Shown: positions 9,894 through 22,394, counted from the stretch's first letter. The stretch is 64,000 nucleotides of DNA from Mucidula mucida (GCA_015501055.1 JADNYV010000054.1:124001-188000), one strand, 5' to 3'. Translations and numbers: made by a program. Notes: generated by a model from the letters alone, not told the origin.

Positions 9894-12800
9894 TTAAGAA
9901 CGACGCAACCACCCTACTTCCAGACCGGTCATGGTACGCATGCTTTCGGGATACGTCCTGTTACTCTCTCGAAGCAACGCAGCCAGCTGTCGGCAAACGT
10001 TCATGGGATAGAACAGATACTCCGCTTGCGGGAATCCAGGGTACTTGTCCAAGATACTACAAATCAACGCAAGTCAGACAGAACACGAACATCACGAGTC
10101 GCCTCACGTTCTTAGATCCGCAGGCTCCTCAGAGGGTCCAACCAGTTTGAAAAGAACTTTAGCGGCCTGTACATTGGCCATCTTGGGCAAGGAATAGTGA
10201 CTGCGGCTTGCGTAGGACAATTGAATGCTCGGTTTGAACAGCCACATCTGCGGACAATGTCAGCTCAAATGACCTGGACCAGATCACGACGAACCAAAAT
10301 CCTGGGTCGCTCATCTTCTTCGTCAAGAACGACGAATCGATATGAAGCATGAGCGTGCACAAACTCAGTCATGTCTTCGATCACAAAGGCAGATAACGGG
10401 AATTTGATTGGTCTAATGAAAGTCAGTTTGAACTAAGTCGCCAGATCCGTAGGACCTACTCAGATGTCGGGCTGACGGGTCGAATGGAATACTTGAGCAT
10501 CCGATAAACCATAGACTTCTTCTCGGCACTCGAGGGAGACTCTTGGGATCGTCCCACTACTGCTCCGCACAGACAGTGGACAGGGTGCCAATCGTCTGCT
10601 CTCTAAAGAAATGCGCAAGTCAGTGACCACTTCGACAGCATACGTAAGAAGTAGGGGAAAAAATGTGTTCTCGAATGTAGCTCCCGAGACGTTGACCTCA
10701 AGGTCTCGAGAGTTGTTTAGATGAGCAACCGGGATCGCCGTTCATCTAGGACGCTTTGTATCAACTGAAAAATCGCCTTCCGTCCAGAAACACGCTCGTA
10801 CTAGTCGCCCCGAAAAGCGGACATGTCACGATGGTTAACAGAACATCAATACGATCGTTGGTAGGACATCCAACGCCAGTCTTCTTGATCGTCCGATGCA
10901 AAATGGAAATAGCGCGCACCTTTGACGCAGCCGTTGAATGAAGATTCGTCCTTGAGACTGCGGACTCGTCGAAAAGAATATAACTTCCCCCAACAAGGGC
11001 TTGACCAATTTCAGGCCAGAACCCTTTACCATTTTTCGCGACGTGTTCATGTAATTTCTGATCAGAGTGACACATCCAAGCATCGACAAGCTCCTGCCAA
11101 TGTTCCGACGGTAAATCTCTGTACCGCGAGATCCTCGAGGAATGTATCAGAGGAAGTGAGCAAGAAGCGCAAATGAATGATGTTGGATTGGTGGCGGAGA
11201 GTTGTGTCGCGTCAAGAAGTGGTGTAGGCTGCGGTGGTGGGGCAGACACGGGGAGGCTGGCGAGTTTGATCTCATAGTGTCCACTCTGGACCTTGATATC
11301 CTTCTTACCGGGAAGAGCTCTCCCCGGGAGCGGTAATGGTAAGGAGGATTGATGACCACTTTTGATAATCAGGCGATCGCCTCCCTCAGAGGGTGTGTCG
11401 GGAAAGGATGGAAGCACTTCTGCTTCGAGATCGACTCCAGGCATGGCACCAGCAACGGACAAGAAGACAAGAACATGCTGTAGGCTTTCGTGATTTTCGG
11501 CAATATAGTTAATTTCGAACTCCACTTGACAAAGTTGTTAGAACGTCAATGGCGTGAATTGAAAAATAAGCACCTTTAGGCGTCGACGACCTTGACGCTT
11601 CCTTGGCTTTAGCGTCGTTTAGGTTAGATTTGGACGGTGATGGGCGTAACCAAGATAGAGACGGCGCAGACATACTGCGATCACGATTCTTCTTCGAGGT
11701 TAAGCGTTTCAAAGTGCCACCAGCAGGAACAGGGGGAAGAGACGCCGACGCGGACATAGGCGGAGGAACCAAATGAGGCGGGGGAACATGTTTGACAAAC
11801 TCGGGCAAAGTCATCATCGTAGTTGGATCCTGGGATCGCAGCATGTCTGGAATAGACTCCCGAATGAACTCAGGTAGTGTCAGCATCGCGTGGGGATCTT
11901 TGCTTCTAGGCTGCAGCACAGCGTCCTGCGAATGCAATCTGCCTGAATTAGAATGTTCGGCTAGTTGGTCCACGAATGCCGCTCGTTTTGCTTCGTCACG
12001 TTGCCGAGCTCGCTCAAAACGCGTCTTCATACCGCCCTCGATGATAACAGACTGGTCCTTCAGCGTACGGTCAGTCGCCCGACCCAACATCTCGAAAATG
12101 TTTTCCAATTCCTGTACGTCGTTCTGTTTCTGTTTGCCTCGAGAAACTGACTGAGATCCTTCCCTGCGGGCCTTCTCCATCTGCGCAAGCTTGCTGGACT
12201 TGAGCTCGACACGTTGATTATGTAACTGAGGAGCGACAAGGTAAAGCCTGTCAATAGCCATTGTCACAGCCTCGAAATCGAGTCTCATCTTCTCGTTCAT
12301 TGGTGAGTTGGGCAATGTAGGGGAGTGTGTCGCTTGGACAGGGTGACTTTTCGAGGTGTCGAGCGATACCCGCGACTGATAATCGTACTCCGGAGGTGTG
12401 TCGAACTCATAGTCGGCACGATCATACTGCGGGGGAAGGTGTTCCATGCCCATGCCTGTACGCTCTTTGCAGATCGCCACAACACTTTCTAGTTCCTCGT
12501 CAATTTTGGACCAAAGTAAGGCTGTCTCTACCGCAAGAACAGGAGGGGAGCCAGGGGGTAATATGTCGCGTTTTCGCTCGACCTGGAGGTCACTGAGCTG
12601 GCGTTTGAGCGTGTCGTAGATATTGTCCGTGGTTAAGGAATCCACAGATGCCCAAGATTGAGGGATTCCGAGTCGTTGGGGAGAATGAAGGGAAGAAAGC
12701 CTATTAAGATGGGACAGGAGGGAAACGAGCGATTTAGCCAGTCTGGCATCACCAGTGTCTAGCGACGATGATAGACTGTCAATGCGGGTGTTGAGCTCGC

Positions 12801-13294
12801 GAAGGAGGTCAGAATCTGAATCTGAACTAGCGATTTCGACCATCAAGTCTGGGCCATCACGAGTACGGAGATTTGACAAGAGCGTCTGTAGTGCTGACGA
12901 TGATGACTCGGCTTCCGTGCTTGTTGATGCTGCGTGGGGTGCTGTTGGCATCGAATGGCGACGATCTGGAACGATGGGGTTCCATCTCGATGGCATGGAC
13001 AGCAGATTGTTGAGGGTCATCAGACACGACCTTTCCACGAATGCAATAGACGGCAGGAGGTCCTACAGAATTAATGAGTCCATTTCAGCAAGAAGAAGGT
13101 GGATATATGCTGACAGTCAGTGCGCTGGCGGTCTCCTGGCCGTCCGAGGATTCGGCTACATGGGATGGCCCTGCTTCAACGACGTCGTCGACATCGACCA
13201 GGCGCTCCCGGGGGAATGGCTTGGGCACTGCATCTTGCAGGACACTGGTCTGAATCTCCTTTGGTTGCTCACGGAATCTAGTGAGTGTGGCCAT
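9894..13294 (-). CDS. HECT_2 domain protein (IPA1/UBE3D-like E2-binding)
   Basis: The C-terminal third carries the HECT-like E2-binding domain known from UBE3D and yeast Ipa1: SFICASCSLPLI, RYRDLPSEHWQELVDAWMCH, GSYILFD, then HCLCGAVVGRS, a Y-R-LKYSIRPVSP block, and the end GFPQAEYLFYP to TMTGLEVGWLRRS. These proteins bind E2 enzymes; Ipa1 affects mRNA 3'-end processing. Here the domain is preceded by about 500 extra residues: helical, Ser/Asp-rich and basic (KRLTSKKNRDRSMS) with no catalytic motif. They are joined in frame by a short intron (GTGCTT...TCAAG) giving TPKVEFEINYIAENH. The start ATG at 13294 (MATLTRFREQPK) lies only 60 bp from the divergent SAD1 start. Exons between 10600 and 10900 are not fully resolved. 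Confidence 0.87.
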
Positions 13295-13354
13295 CGTGGT
13301 GGTCCACAAGGTAAGAGGAGGGAATGAATGTTTACGTAACGCGTCTGCTCTTGA
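13295..13354. promoter_or_regulatory. 60-bp shared divergent promoter
   Basis: Only 60 bp separate the start codons of the HECT_2 gene (minus) and SAD1 (plus), so the two must share a promoter or have transcription starts inside each other. No TATA box is evident. Confidence 0.5.
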
Positions 13355-14990
13355 ATGGCCTCCTCCACTGACATTGACGAACGGCCGTCCAAGAGGACAA
13401 GATTAGATGCCCCCGTCGACGACATCGACGATGATGAAGATGATGCACAGATGGTCGACGAGCCAGTGCGCGCGTCGGATCTCTACCTTGACACGGTATT
13501 TTCCTGTTTTCCTGTACCCAATATTACTGACTTGTTACAGATAAACCGCGCCGCTCTTGACTTTGATTTCGAGAAAGTGTGCTCGGTATCAACGTCCAAT
13601 ATCAATGTGTATGGCTGCTTGGTCTGTGGCAAATACTTCCAAGGCCGTGGTCGCAGTTCGTATGCGTACGCCCATTCAATACACGATGACCACCATGTAT
13701 TCATCAATCTCGAGACGACCAGGGTCTATGTCCTCCCGGACGGCTACCTGGTCTCTGATCCCTCCTTGGAAGACATTGCATATGTCCTCCGTCCCACATT
13801 CACCCAATCCACCATTCCCTCTCCGTCTGCCAAGCTTTCCTACGATCTCGCTTCGCAGGCATACTTACCTGGTTACGTTGGCTTGAACAACATTAAACAT
13901 AACGACCACATGAATGTCATCATTCACGCTCTCTTGCATGTCCGCCCTCTGCGCGATTTTCTGCTTTTGACAACCCCCACCGGCACCGAACTTACGAGGC
14001 GATTTGCAACGCTTGCGCGGAAAATTTGGAATCCTCGTCTCTTCAAGGCGCAAGTATCTCCTCACGAGTTTCTCCAAGAGGTGAACCGTGCCAGCGATGG
14101 CAAGTTTCGCTTGGAGAAGCAAGGTGATCCTGTCGACTTTCTCAGTTGGCTCTTGAACAAGCTTCATAAGGACCTTGGCGGAAAGAAGAAAAAATCGTCT
14201 AGTATTGTCTTCGCGACGTTCCAAGGGACAATGAGGGTCGAAACGCAGCAGGTGCTTGTCCGGACAGAACTTGACAATAGTACAAAACCGAGATTTGATA
14301 TTGACCGAGGTGATCTCCTTCCACAACAACCAGTGTGCTCTCTAATTGTAAGGATAGAAATCAAGCGGAACACATCACCTTTTCTGTTCCTGTCAATTGA
14401 CTTGCCGCCGCCGCCACTGTTCCAAGATTCAGTTGAAAAGAATATCATCCCTCAAGTCTCCATTCACTCAGTTCTGTCAAAATACGATGGTAAAAGTACC
14501 CAGGAGGCGCTCGGGACATTACGACGCTATCAGGCAGAGTCTCTTCCTTCGTACCTGATACTCTCGTACAAACGCTTCACCAAAAACGTTTTCGTGGAAG
14601 AAAAGAATCCGACTATTGTCAATTTCCCGTTGCGAGGCCTAGACATGCGAGAATGTGAGTCCTTCTCATATCCTCCCCAACAGCGTTGGCTCAGACTCCC
14701 TTTTCAGACCTGTCGGGTACACATCCACAACCAATATTATACGACCTCGTGGCGAACGTTGTACATGAGAGTGTTGCAGGGACGACTCGGGACAAGGAAA
14801 ACACCGTGTGGAAGGTTCACTTACTGGCCGGGGAGCGGTGGTACCAGATACAGGATCTCATTGTAGAAGAGGTCCGGAAGGAGATGATCTTTTTAGGTGA
14901 AACAGTGTTACAGGTATGTCGTAACTCTAACGTCTTGGGCCCGCTAACATTCGTGACTAGGTCTGGGAACAGCGGTCGAATACTCTTTGA
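13355..14990 (+). CDS. SAD1: U4/U6.U5 tri-snRNP protein, USP39 family (catalytically inactive USP)
   Basis: Orthologue of human USP39 and yeast Sad1, needed for tri-snRNP addition to the spliceosome. The ATG at 13355 opens an acidic N-terminus (DDIDDDEDDAQMVDEP). A zf-UBP domain follows (YGCLVCGKYFQGRG, AYAHSIHDDHHVFINLE), then the USP-like domain begins PGYVGLNNIKHNDHMNVI. Active USPs have a Cys in the G-N-T-C-Y motif there; this protein has none, as in the family. Later blocks are FLQEVNRAS, DPVDFLSWLLNKL, PSYLILSYKRF and VVHESVAGTTRD, with the C-terminus LGETVLQVWEQRSNTL. Introns lie after LYLDT, after LDMRE and within the last ten codons. Stop at 14990, convergent with the F-box gene. Confidence 0.93.
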
Positions 14991-15096
14991 GCCCAATATG
15001 GCATGCACTACGTGAATTGAGATTCGATTATACATAGGAGTGTGTTACATCTGACCAGCTGTCGGCACGGCCTGTTGAATCAAGCAAAATACAACT

Positions 15097-16808
15097 TCAG
15101 CACGGTACCTCCACCTCCAAACCCTTCTCCATCAGAACTTTCCAGCGACTGTGAAGGTCTGCATCCCCTTCCCAGTCCGGCTCGACAGACAAACGAAGAC
15201 TCTGGAATGGCGGCGTGTTCTCCGAATACACTGCGCGGCGTGATTCCAGCATGTCCATGAATGTGTCTTCCACATCGTGCCATTCTATATCCGATTTACC
15301 TATATCTAAGATTTCAAGATTGCGGACAATGTCAAAACCATCATCGTCAAATTTCCCCAATTCCAGGAACAGGGTGTCCGATTCGATGTATGCGGCGACG
15401 TGAAGGGTTTTGAGAGCCGGCGTACATTGAAGTAGCTCGCAGAAAGCGCTAGCCACATCGTCGTCAAAATCACCATCCAAACAGTCGACATGCAGCTCTG
15501 TGAGCATTGGCGCCGTCTGCATCGTGAACGTAGGCATGGTTATGTCTGTAAAGTCTTCGAAGCAGTAAAAGTCTATTCGAAGGAAAATCAATGCAGGGAA
15601 TGTGAAGTGTTCGAAGAAAGTCGAGATAGAGTCGGAACACCATGGAGAGGACGACGTGATATCGAGTGATTGGAGGGATAGGTGGGTGTAGGATTCAACA
15701 TGAACGTCTCGAATCTCGTTAAACACTGTAACCCCCAGGTAGCACGACTGCAGGGAATGTGCAGTCGAGATGAGGGAAACTGCCTGTTGTGTTTTGCCCA
15801 TTAAATCGAGGTATGTGAGGCTATGCCATGGAAGAGGGATGTGCGGCCAGGCAATGCCCTCACTTCCATAGACAGTTAACGAAGACAGTTTGGGAGCAAA
15901 CTGGAACGCGTTCCAATTTTGAGTCCAACTTTGTAGGGACTCCATTTCGTCCGGCCAGTTAGTTACCTGGATTCCAACGGACTCTAGGTTCTGAAGAGAA
16001 CCATGAATGGCGTTCAATGCGCAGACGGAATCATATGGAATCGAGACGCAAAAGTCCAACCAAGTGGACGATGAGGCCATGAGGACCGTCAACAACGGGT
16101 GGACAGCAATATCCTTTGTGGATTCCAGGTGCACCTGGATGCCTCTTTTGCCGGCGCGGGACAGGTATTTCACGAGGGCGCCAAGGTAGCGCAAGTGGTC
16201 ATCGTACCTATCGAATTGGAGGCGAAGATATACCCACAACTCACTTGCATTGATGACGATTTGCCTCCATCGGGAACAGACGTAAGTCAGCACCCAAGGC
16301 ATGTTGGATGGATCCAAGGAGTCGAGAGAAGGATCATCTTCATCCACTGGTTCATGGCCATTGACAAGAAACGTCGACCTATCGGGTTGGCTGCAGTACA
16401 AGAAGATGGTGGAGAGGATTTCCGTAGGGAGGCGCCTGATAGGGTTCAAAAGCCTCTTTGAACGTGCAATTTCTTGAGAGGCTCTCCTTTGTTCGTCAAT
16501 GAGTAGGTCTAATGTGGCACGCGTTGTTGCGATCCGTTGCTCGAGAATTGACATATACGCATCTCCTTCGCGGTATATTCCCTCTAGTCTGATACGCTCC
16601 TCGTCATTTGGAGGATCGTTGCAATTAGTGAGCTCTGCAACGCGTGAGTCGTCGAGGCCGTTGGGCAAATTCCGTTGATTGCCGTTATAGCCACATTGAG
16701 GACATTGGCGAGACTGGGCTTTCGGAAACATCTCTTCCTGCAAGGGATATCATCAATTCGTCAGTACACGGTGCATGAATTGTTCCTTACCGTGAACGAT
16801 GGAACCAT
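15097..16808 (-). CDS. F-box protein of the expanded basidiomycete family
   Basis: Two exons: MVPSFT from the ATG at 16808, then a GTAAGG intron, then one long exon. The product is about 550 residues. A CxxC pair (RQCPQCGYNG) near the N-terminus precedes a heptad-like helix (RIRLEGIYREGDAYMSILEQR, LDLLIDEQRRASQEIARSK). The F-box-like motif is LNPIRRLPTEILSTIFLYC, followed by LTYVCSRWRQIVINASELW. Degenerate leucine-rich repeats fill the rest. This arrangement is the standard one for the large Agaricomycete F-box families, presumed substrate adaptors of SCF ubiquitin ligases. The substrate is unknown. It ends convergently 106 bp from SAD1. Confidence 0.78.
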
Positions 16809-17071
16809 CTCGTGATGTGATGTGAAGGGACTAGGCTGGGCTGTCAAAACGAATGCCTGAATTCGTGATAAGTGAAATGAGTTTCCATAGAGAGTAATGT
16901 GCTGCACCGTGACATTGATTGTGAACAAGCAATTTCGAAGCAGACGATTGTTGGAACGTGTCGGAAATGTTTTCGGAAATGCGGTGACCACGTGACTCCA
17001 CGTGCTGAGTTTCCCACAAAAAACTTCTGCCCGCCTCGGGAATCGGCATCCTTTCGTGAACAGCAAGCATC

Positions 17072-17770
17072 ATGGCCCACGCAGACCACACTCGGACCCC
17101 TGGTACGCCTCTTTCCCGCCGTTTTGCGCGTCGTAAATTAAAACACAAGTTTTTCTCAGTCCCTGGGTTATCCTCAATGATTTCGGTGGTGCTTTTGCCA
17201 TGGGAGCCATCGGTGGTGGTATTTGGTATAGCGTAAAAGGTGCCCGCAACTCGCCAAGAGTCTGTAATATCTCGAACTTTGCGAGTAAAGACTTATATTG
17301 TCTAGGGTGAACGATTCGTCGGCGCAATATCCTCCATGAAAGCACGAGCACCAGTCACAGGCGGCAATTTTGGAGTCTGGGGAGGCATGTTTTCAACTTT
17401 CGACTGCGCTGTCAAGGGATGGCGACAGAAAGAGGACGCATGGAATGCCATCATCTCTGGCTTCATGACTGGTGGTTGTCTTGCTCTTCGTGGTGAGTAA
17501 CACCGTTGTTAATACCGTCGATGCGGTCTCAGCCCGCTTTTTCAAGGTGGTCCGAGGGCAGCTTTTGGATCTGCAGTGGCATGTGGTATCTTGCTAGGTG
17601 TTTTCGAAGGTGTCGGTGTGCTAGTCAACCGGGTATTCAGCGAAGGCGCGCGACCTCAGCCGTTACCACCAAGTGCGTAGCCGCTTCATTTCATTTACTA
17701 ATCAAGTGCTAATGCTTCATGTGTAGTACCACAACAGCAATCGACACCTACTCTTCCCGGCTTACAGTAG
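17072..17770 (+). CDS. TIM17: Mitochondrial import inner membrane translocase subunit TIM17
   Basis: Core subunit of the TIM23 presequence translocase. Conserved Tim17 blocks are [74 protein letters not shown] and [14 protein letters not shown], with the tail ending TLPGLQ. The Cys in STFDC is the conserved disulfide partner. The other partner lies in the N-terminal R-D-P-C-P-W motif and is not encoded in frame: the sequence reads [10 protein letters not shown] and then a donor, one base short of giving RDPCPW. An alternative acceptor about 10 nt upstream would restore frame but insert VFLS in place of the Cys. I judge a one-base deletion near 17094-17101. Five exons are evident. Confidence 0.93.
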
Positions 17771-18214
17771 ACACTCACTCGTCGCCCTTGCTTATTGAGG
17801 GCGCCGTATATAAAGCGAACGTTGTGCATTACAACTTTCAATTTATCACCCACTTCTTTCAAAAATGTCCTCTACACCAGCAAGACCGACGATACGACTT
17901 CGCAGGACATTGCACAAGATCACTTGCCTTACACAGCATCGCTCAGATTTTTTGGCGGTGCAGTCGGCCCGACGGTGGCCGATCACCTTTTGTTCAATTG
18001 ACCAAGACCAGTGCGTCCTGAGGGAATTTTGAAAGTTAGTCATTGACAACCTCAATCATAATCCTCCCTGCCTCCCGTGCTATACTCGATATCTTTGATT
18101 CCAAATTCCGGTTCAACATAGTCTATCTCCAGGTACTAACTGGCAGGCTAATCGACGTAACATCCTACTTCATATCAGGTCACTTGAACTAGCATTTCCT
18201 GATCACACATTCCC
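17771..18214. other. Intergenic region with TATA-like box
   Basis: A good TATA-like element (TATATAAA, 17807-17814) is followed about 50 bp on by an ATG at 17864 in a favourable AAAAATG context, but the frame it opens is short (under 60 codons), basic and unlike neighbouring proteins. A second frame in the same stretch ends VADHLLFN at about 18001. I cannot support a gene. The region also contains the hydrolase promoter. Confidence 0.35.
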
Positions 18215-19350
18215 ATGGCGCCCCTCGAACTCGTCTACAAACAGGTAGACGAACTTGACCTCTACCTCGATGTCTATGTACCAAGCTCGGCGACACCGTC
18301 AGCTCCTGTCCCAGTCATTCTGTGGTGGCATGGAGGTGGACTGATACAGGTATCTTACGCTTCTGTTTACGACAAAGTCTTCTTCAACTCGATCCGCAGG
18401 GAACTCGAAAGGGCTCTTTAGACGTCCCGCAACCCGAACCGCACATGCTACATGCCCCAGAGACCCATGACATATGCGTCGTTTCAGCAGATTATCGTTT
18501 GGGTGCGCCAGTCTCAATCTATGCCAGTGTATAGCTTTTAATTCACCAACCAGCTCCTCAAACACGTATGCCCGGCATCCTGGCTGATTGTGCAGATGCC
18601 ATGGCCTTCGTGCGCTCCTTAGCTTTCAAAGAAGCCACAGGTAGCTGTGTGGACGCGTCAAGACTCTTCGTGAGCGGAAGCTCTGCTGGAGGCTGGCTTG
18701 CACTACTGGTGAGAACTTCCTCTTTGCGAGTACGTTGCTGAAAATTGTATTATCTAGACTGGAACAGGGATCGGCTATGCTGCCTGTGGACTTGAAGCGC
18801 CTCCAACGCCCACTGGCATTTTGGCCATATACCCCATAACAGACCTCCAACATTCTTTTTGGAACATGAAGCATCGGCCGGTGTCTTATCGCTCAGATAT
18901 CATCTCGCACGAGGAGATGGCTGCATATATGGACCCTGACCAACCCAAAGTCGCCTTCGCATCGTTCCATAGCACTCGGAATATATTTTACCATTATGTA
19001 TGTGACTTCGTAAATCCTAGGAATAGTGTCCAAGTCTCATTGCTGTTCCAGATGGTGCAAGAGGGGATCCTTACGTCCCTTCTTCTCGAAGGGACTGGCG
19101 TGTCGCCGTCATCGTTCAGCATCGCAACTTCTCTCGAAGAATGTCCGCTCCTACGTACATCGTCCACGGGACCATCGATGGAAAAGTACCGTGTAAGCAA
19201 TCTCAAGACGTTTACGAAGTGATGTCACACAACGGCTGGAATGTCGTGTATGACGAACGACCTGGACTCGACCATTTGTTCGATCGGTCGCAAGACGAGG
19301 AGATGCAGGAAATGTACGCTTTTGTGAAGAAGGTTTTAGGAAGTAGATGA
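18215..19350 (+). CDS. Alpha/beta hydrolase (HSL/esterase type)
   Basis: A carboxylesterase-like alpha/beta hydrolase of the abhydrolase_3 type. The oxyanion motif is ILWWHGGGL, the strand motif CVVSADYRLAPQ, and the nucleophile elbow FVSGSSAGGWLALL. The acid residue is in IVHGTIDGKVP and the His in PGLDHLFDR, so a full Ser-Asp-His triad is present. Exons join at GTATCT, GTGCGC, GTGAGA and GTATGT donors. The start at 18215 gives MAPLELVYKQVDELDLYLDV, the usual start of fungal members. The frame carrying FSIATSLEE does not continue into APTYIVHG; one base appears to be missing near 19135-19150, with no room for an intron. Substrate is unknown. Confidence 0.85.
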
Positions 19351-19687
19351 GATGAAATACACATCCTGGTCTCAGCAGGTATCATCACCTTCATGCCTAT
19401 CGTGAACGTCTTTTTGAATGTTATCTCCACTATATAGGCTTTTGAATGCTGTTATCAACTCATTTGTTCAACTCGTTTCTGTGGCGGCGGCGGCGGCCTC
19501 CGAACCTTTGACGAACCTAGATAAAGCTTATCAACCTTTTTGCAAACGGGACAAACATAGCGCTTCTTGCCAATCTACCTATCTTTTCGTAATGTGATGG
19601 AAGAACTCCGTTTCAGAGGGATAGTAGATAAGCTGGACAAACGTTATATTTCGAGTGGACACGACCGGTGTTCTTCTTGTCGAAGCC
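19351..19687. other. Intergenic region upstream of the urea transporter
   Basis: About 340 bp containing the hydrolase 3' end, a short GGC-repeat (near 19481-19497) and presumably the transporter promoter. No GATA-type cluster or other regulatory site could be assigned with confidence. Confidence 0.35.
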
Positions 19688-22394
19688 ATGTCTGCCACAG
19701 AGCTTGCTGCGCGCGCTGAAGTAACGTCCCGTGTTTTCGATGCACCCCTCCCTCAGTCGTATGGCTATGGGATCGTTCTCGGCTTGGGTTTCGCGTTCGC
19801 GTTCATACAGGTACTTCATTCTCTATCTCATTCGTGTTGTTCGATAGTGACTCCTTTCAATGAATTATAGTTGGCCTTGACATATGTGCAGAGCAGACGT
19901 ACGGTAAAGCTGACCTCAGAGGAGTTCTCAACCGCTAGCCGATCGTTGAAACCTGGATTGGTGGCCGTAGGCATTACGAGCGCATGGACTCACGCAACCA
20001 CACTCCTCCAGTCATCCGTCGGTGTTTAGTAAGTTCGGAGCCCTTCGTAGTGCTAGGCATAGCCTGACTGGAAGTTGGCTATCTAGTCAGTATGGTGTTT
20101 CTGGCGCTTGGTGGTACGCTGCTTCTAGCACTGTCTGCATCGCTATTATGGCTGCTCTTGCCGCGAAAGTAAAAATGAACGCTAACGGAGCCCAGTACGT
20201 TTTCTTATGTTTGGAGTCATTGTGTATATGATGGATTATTTTAGCACCTTCCTGGAAATTGTTGAAACACGCTTTGGAAGGGGAACACATATGGTCTTTG
20301 CGTTCTACGCATTTCTGTGCGCACTGTTGACAGGTGCAAACGTGCTGCTAGGAAGCTCAACAACGATTCACACTCGTCAGTCCTCTCTTGTATGATAGTC
20401 TTTTCCTCACGCTTTGATAGTAACTGGGATGCCTATCGAGGCAGTCATGTTTTTAACGGTCACGTCTATTATCCTCTACATTCGAAGTGGGGGTGTCCGG
20501 GCTTCATTTGTCATGGACTGTATGCGCCAATTTCTTTGCCTTCTTTCCCTGGCACTGACAAAACGCTAGACTTGCATACCATGATCATGTTCATAATCGT
20601 CAGTCCCACCAGCTCGTGTATGCTCATTCTAGATCTTGATGCTCGCTTGCTCTCAGATCTGGGTGCTATGCTTCACTGTGTACACCAAAGGTGACGAATT
20701 AGGGTCCCCTGGCGCTATTTGGGATATTCTACGTGACGTACCTGTCCTGAAGGCTGGCAACTTCAAAGACAGTTACTTTACAATGCGATCGAATCAAGGT
20801 ATCATCTTCGGAGCGAACAACTTGGTGGGCGGCTCTTCGGCAGTGTTTTGCAACCAAGCGTATTGGCGTATGTCATCGTACTCAAACATCACTGACTGCT
20901 AGCTCATTGTACCAGAACGCGCCATTTCATCCTCTCCGAAATCGACGACGAAGGCATACATGCTTGGAGGACTGACGTGGTTCTCTATTCCTCTGGTTCT
21001 GGGGACCGCTCTGGGACTGTCTTCACGAGCGCTGACTGGGTTCGAGTCGTATCCGACAGTGAGCATTCTTTGAACACGAGAAAAATATAATTCTGAAGTC
21101 GCATATCTAGTACCCCTATATTCTAACCACTGCCCAACAGAGCTCTGGATTACCAGCTGCCGCCGCTGCCGTAGCTCTAATGGGCAAAGGTGGCGCTGTC
21201 TGCCTCGTTCTCATGCTTTTCATGGCTATCACCTCTGCCGTGTCTGCAGAATTAGTCGCCATTGCTTCCCTTATTTCATACGATATCTACAGGGTATGTG
21301 GGTCGCAGAAGTGACTCACTATGAAGCTGATGTAACTCGATGAATAGACTCAGTTCAAGCCCAACGCAACGGGGGCCCAGATCCTGACGGTTCAGCATTG
21401 GAGCACAATTGGTTGGGGTTTGTGGAGCGCCGTTTGGTGTGTTATCCTGTATAGAGCAGGCGTCACGCTCTCTTGGGTGGTCTATATTCAGGGAGTGTAC
21501 GTGATGAAGATTCCTGTCTTCAAACGCGGACTCACTTACTGATTGCTCAGAATTTTGGGATCTTCCATGGTTCCCATCTGCCTCACTGTGTGCTGGAGCA
21601 AACTCAATAAAGTCGCCGCACTTTCCGGAACCATTGTGGGGTCATTGTGCTCACTTACCGCTTGGCTCGTCTCTGCCTACAAGATTTACGGAGAGGTCAC
21701 AGTTGCCACCACCGGACAGGCGTACGCGACTATTTCTGTTCGTTCGCCTCCTCCTCCTCCTTTTCGGACTTAATGAATTCGTTTTAGGGATGTGCCACTG
21801 CAATCATCGTGTCTACGTCGCTATCTGTCGGCATTTCGTTGATTTGGCCTGCGAATTATGATTTTGGTGCCACAAAGAATATCCAAATATTAGACGATGC
21901 CCCGTCAGCCCAAGAAGGCTCTGACTCCGACGAAAAGACCGCAGAGACGCCTGAAAAGCAGCTGGACAAGGATGTAGAGGCCGTCGATATCACGGAAGTC
22001 CCCGCTATACCCAATGGACACGTTGATCGCCTAGATTATGATTTGTTGCATCGCAACTACAGAAACGGATGCATTCTGTCTGCGATCTTCATTTTCATCA
22101 ATGTGCGTATCTTTCGCTTATTGAAATTTGACACTGAGTTTCCTAGATTATCTTGATCCCATTTCCATTGTTCTTCTCGGAATACATATGGTCGCGCAAG
22201 TTCTTCACCGCTTACGCTGTCATTACGATGATATGGTGAGTACTACCTGGAATCCATCTCATGCGCTGTTCTCGTCATGTTGATATATGACTAGGTCTGT
22301 GTGGGCTGGCATAACGTTGATTATCATGCCCTTGTATGAAGCACGGGGTCAGATCGCTTATGTTCTACGAGCTGTGTATAGACGGCGACTTTAG
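19688..22394 (+). CDS. DUR3: Urea active transporter (sodium:solute symporter family)
   Basis: A plasma-membrane high-affinity urea/polyamine transporter of the SSS family. The start ATG at 19688 gives [15 protein letters not shown], then the first span [17 protein letters not shown]. Typical DUR3 blocks follow: [105 protein letters not shown] and [20 protein letters not shown]. An acidic cytoplasmic loop ([20 protein letters not shown]) precedes the last spans, and it ends [12 protein letters not shown]. There are about a dozen introns, and all the joins I checked kept the frame. In fungi this gene is usually under nitrogen control; the sequence itself does not show that. Confidence 0.9.

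Noticed and set aside
9755..10150. 131-codon plus-strand open frame
   Set aside because: Antisense to the C-terminal HECT_2 exons, with no motif; the minus-strand reading matches a known family.
12951..13309. Starts at non-ATG codons such as TTG at 13309
   Set aside because: Several apparent starts in this window are TTG, CTG or GTG and are simply exon interiors; I used the nearest ATG compatible with splicing.
13156..13425. Upstream minus-strand frame as first exon of the HECT_2 gene
   Set aside because: It would overlap the coding start of SAD1, and an ordinary ATG at 13294 gives a continuous protein after splicing.
17846..18055. Minus-strand frame in the TIM17-hydrolase gap
   Set aside because: Short, no motif, and the opposite strand is equally open.
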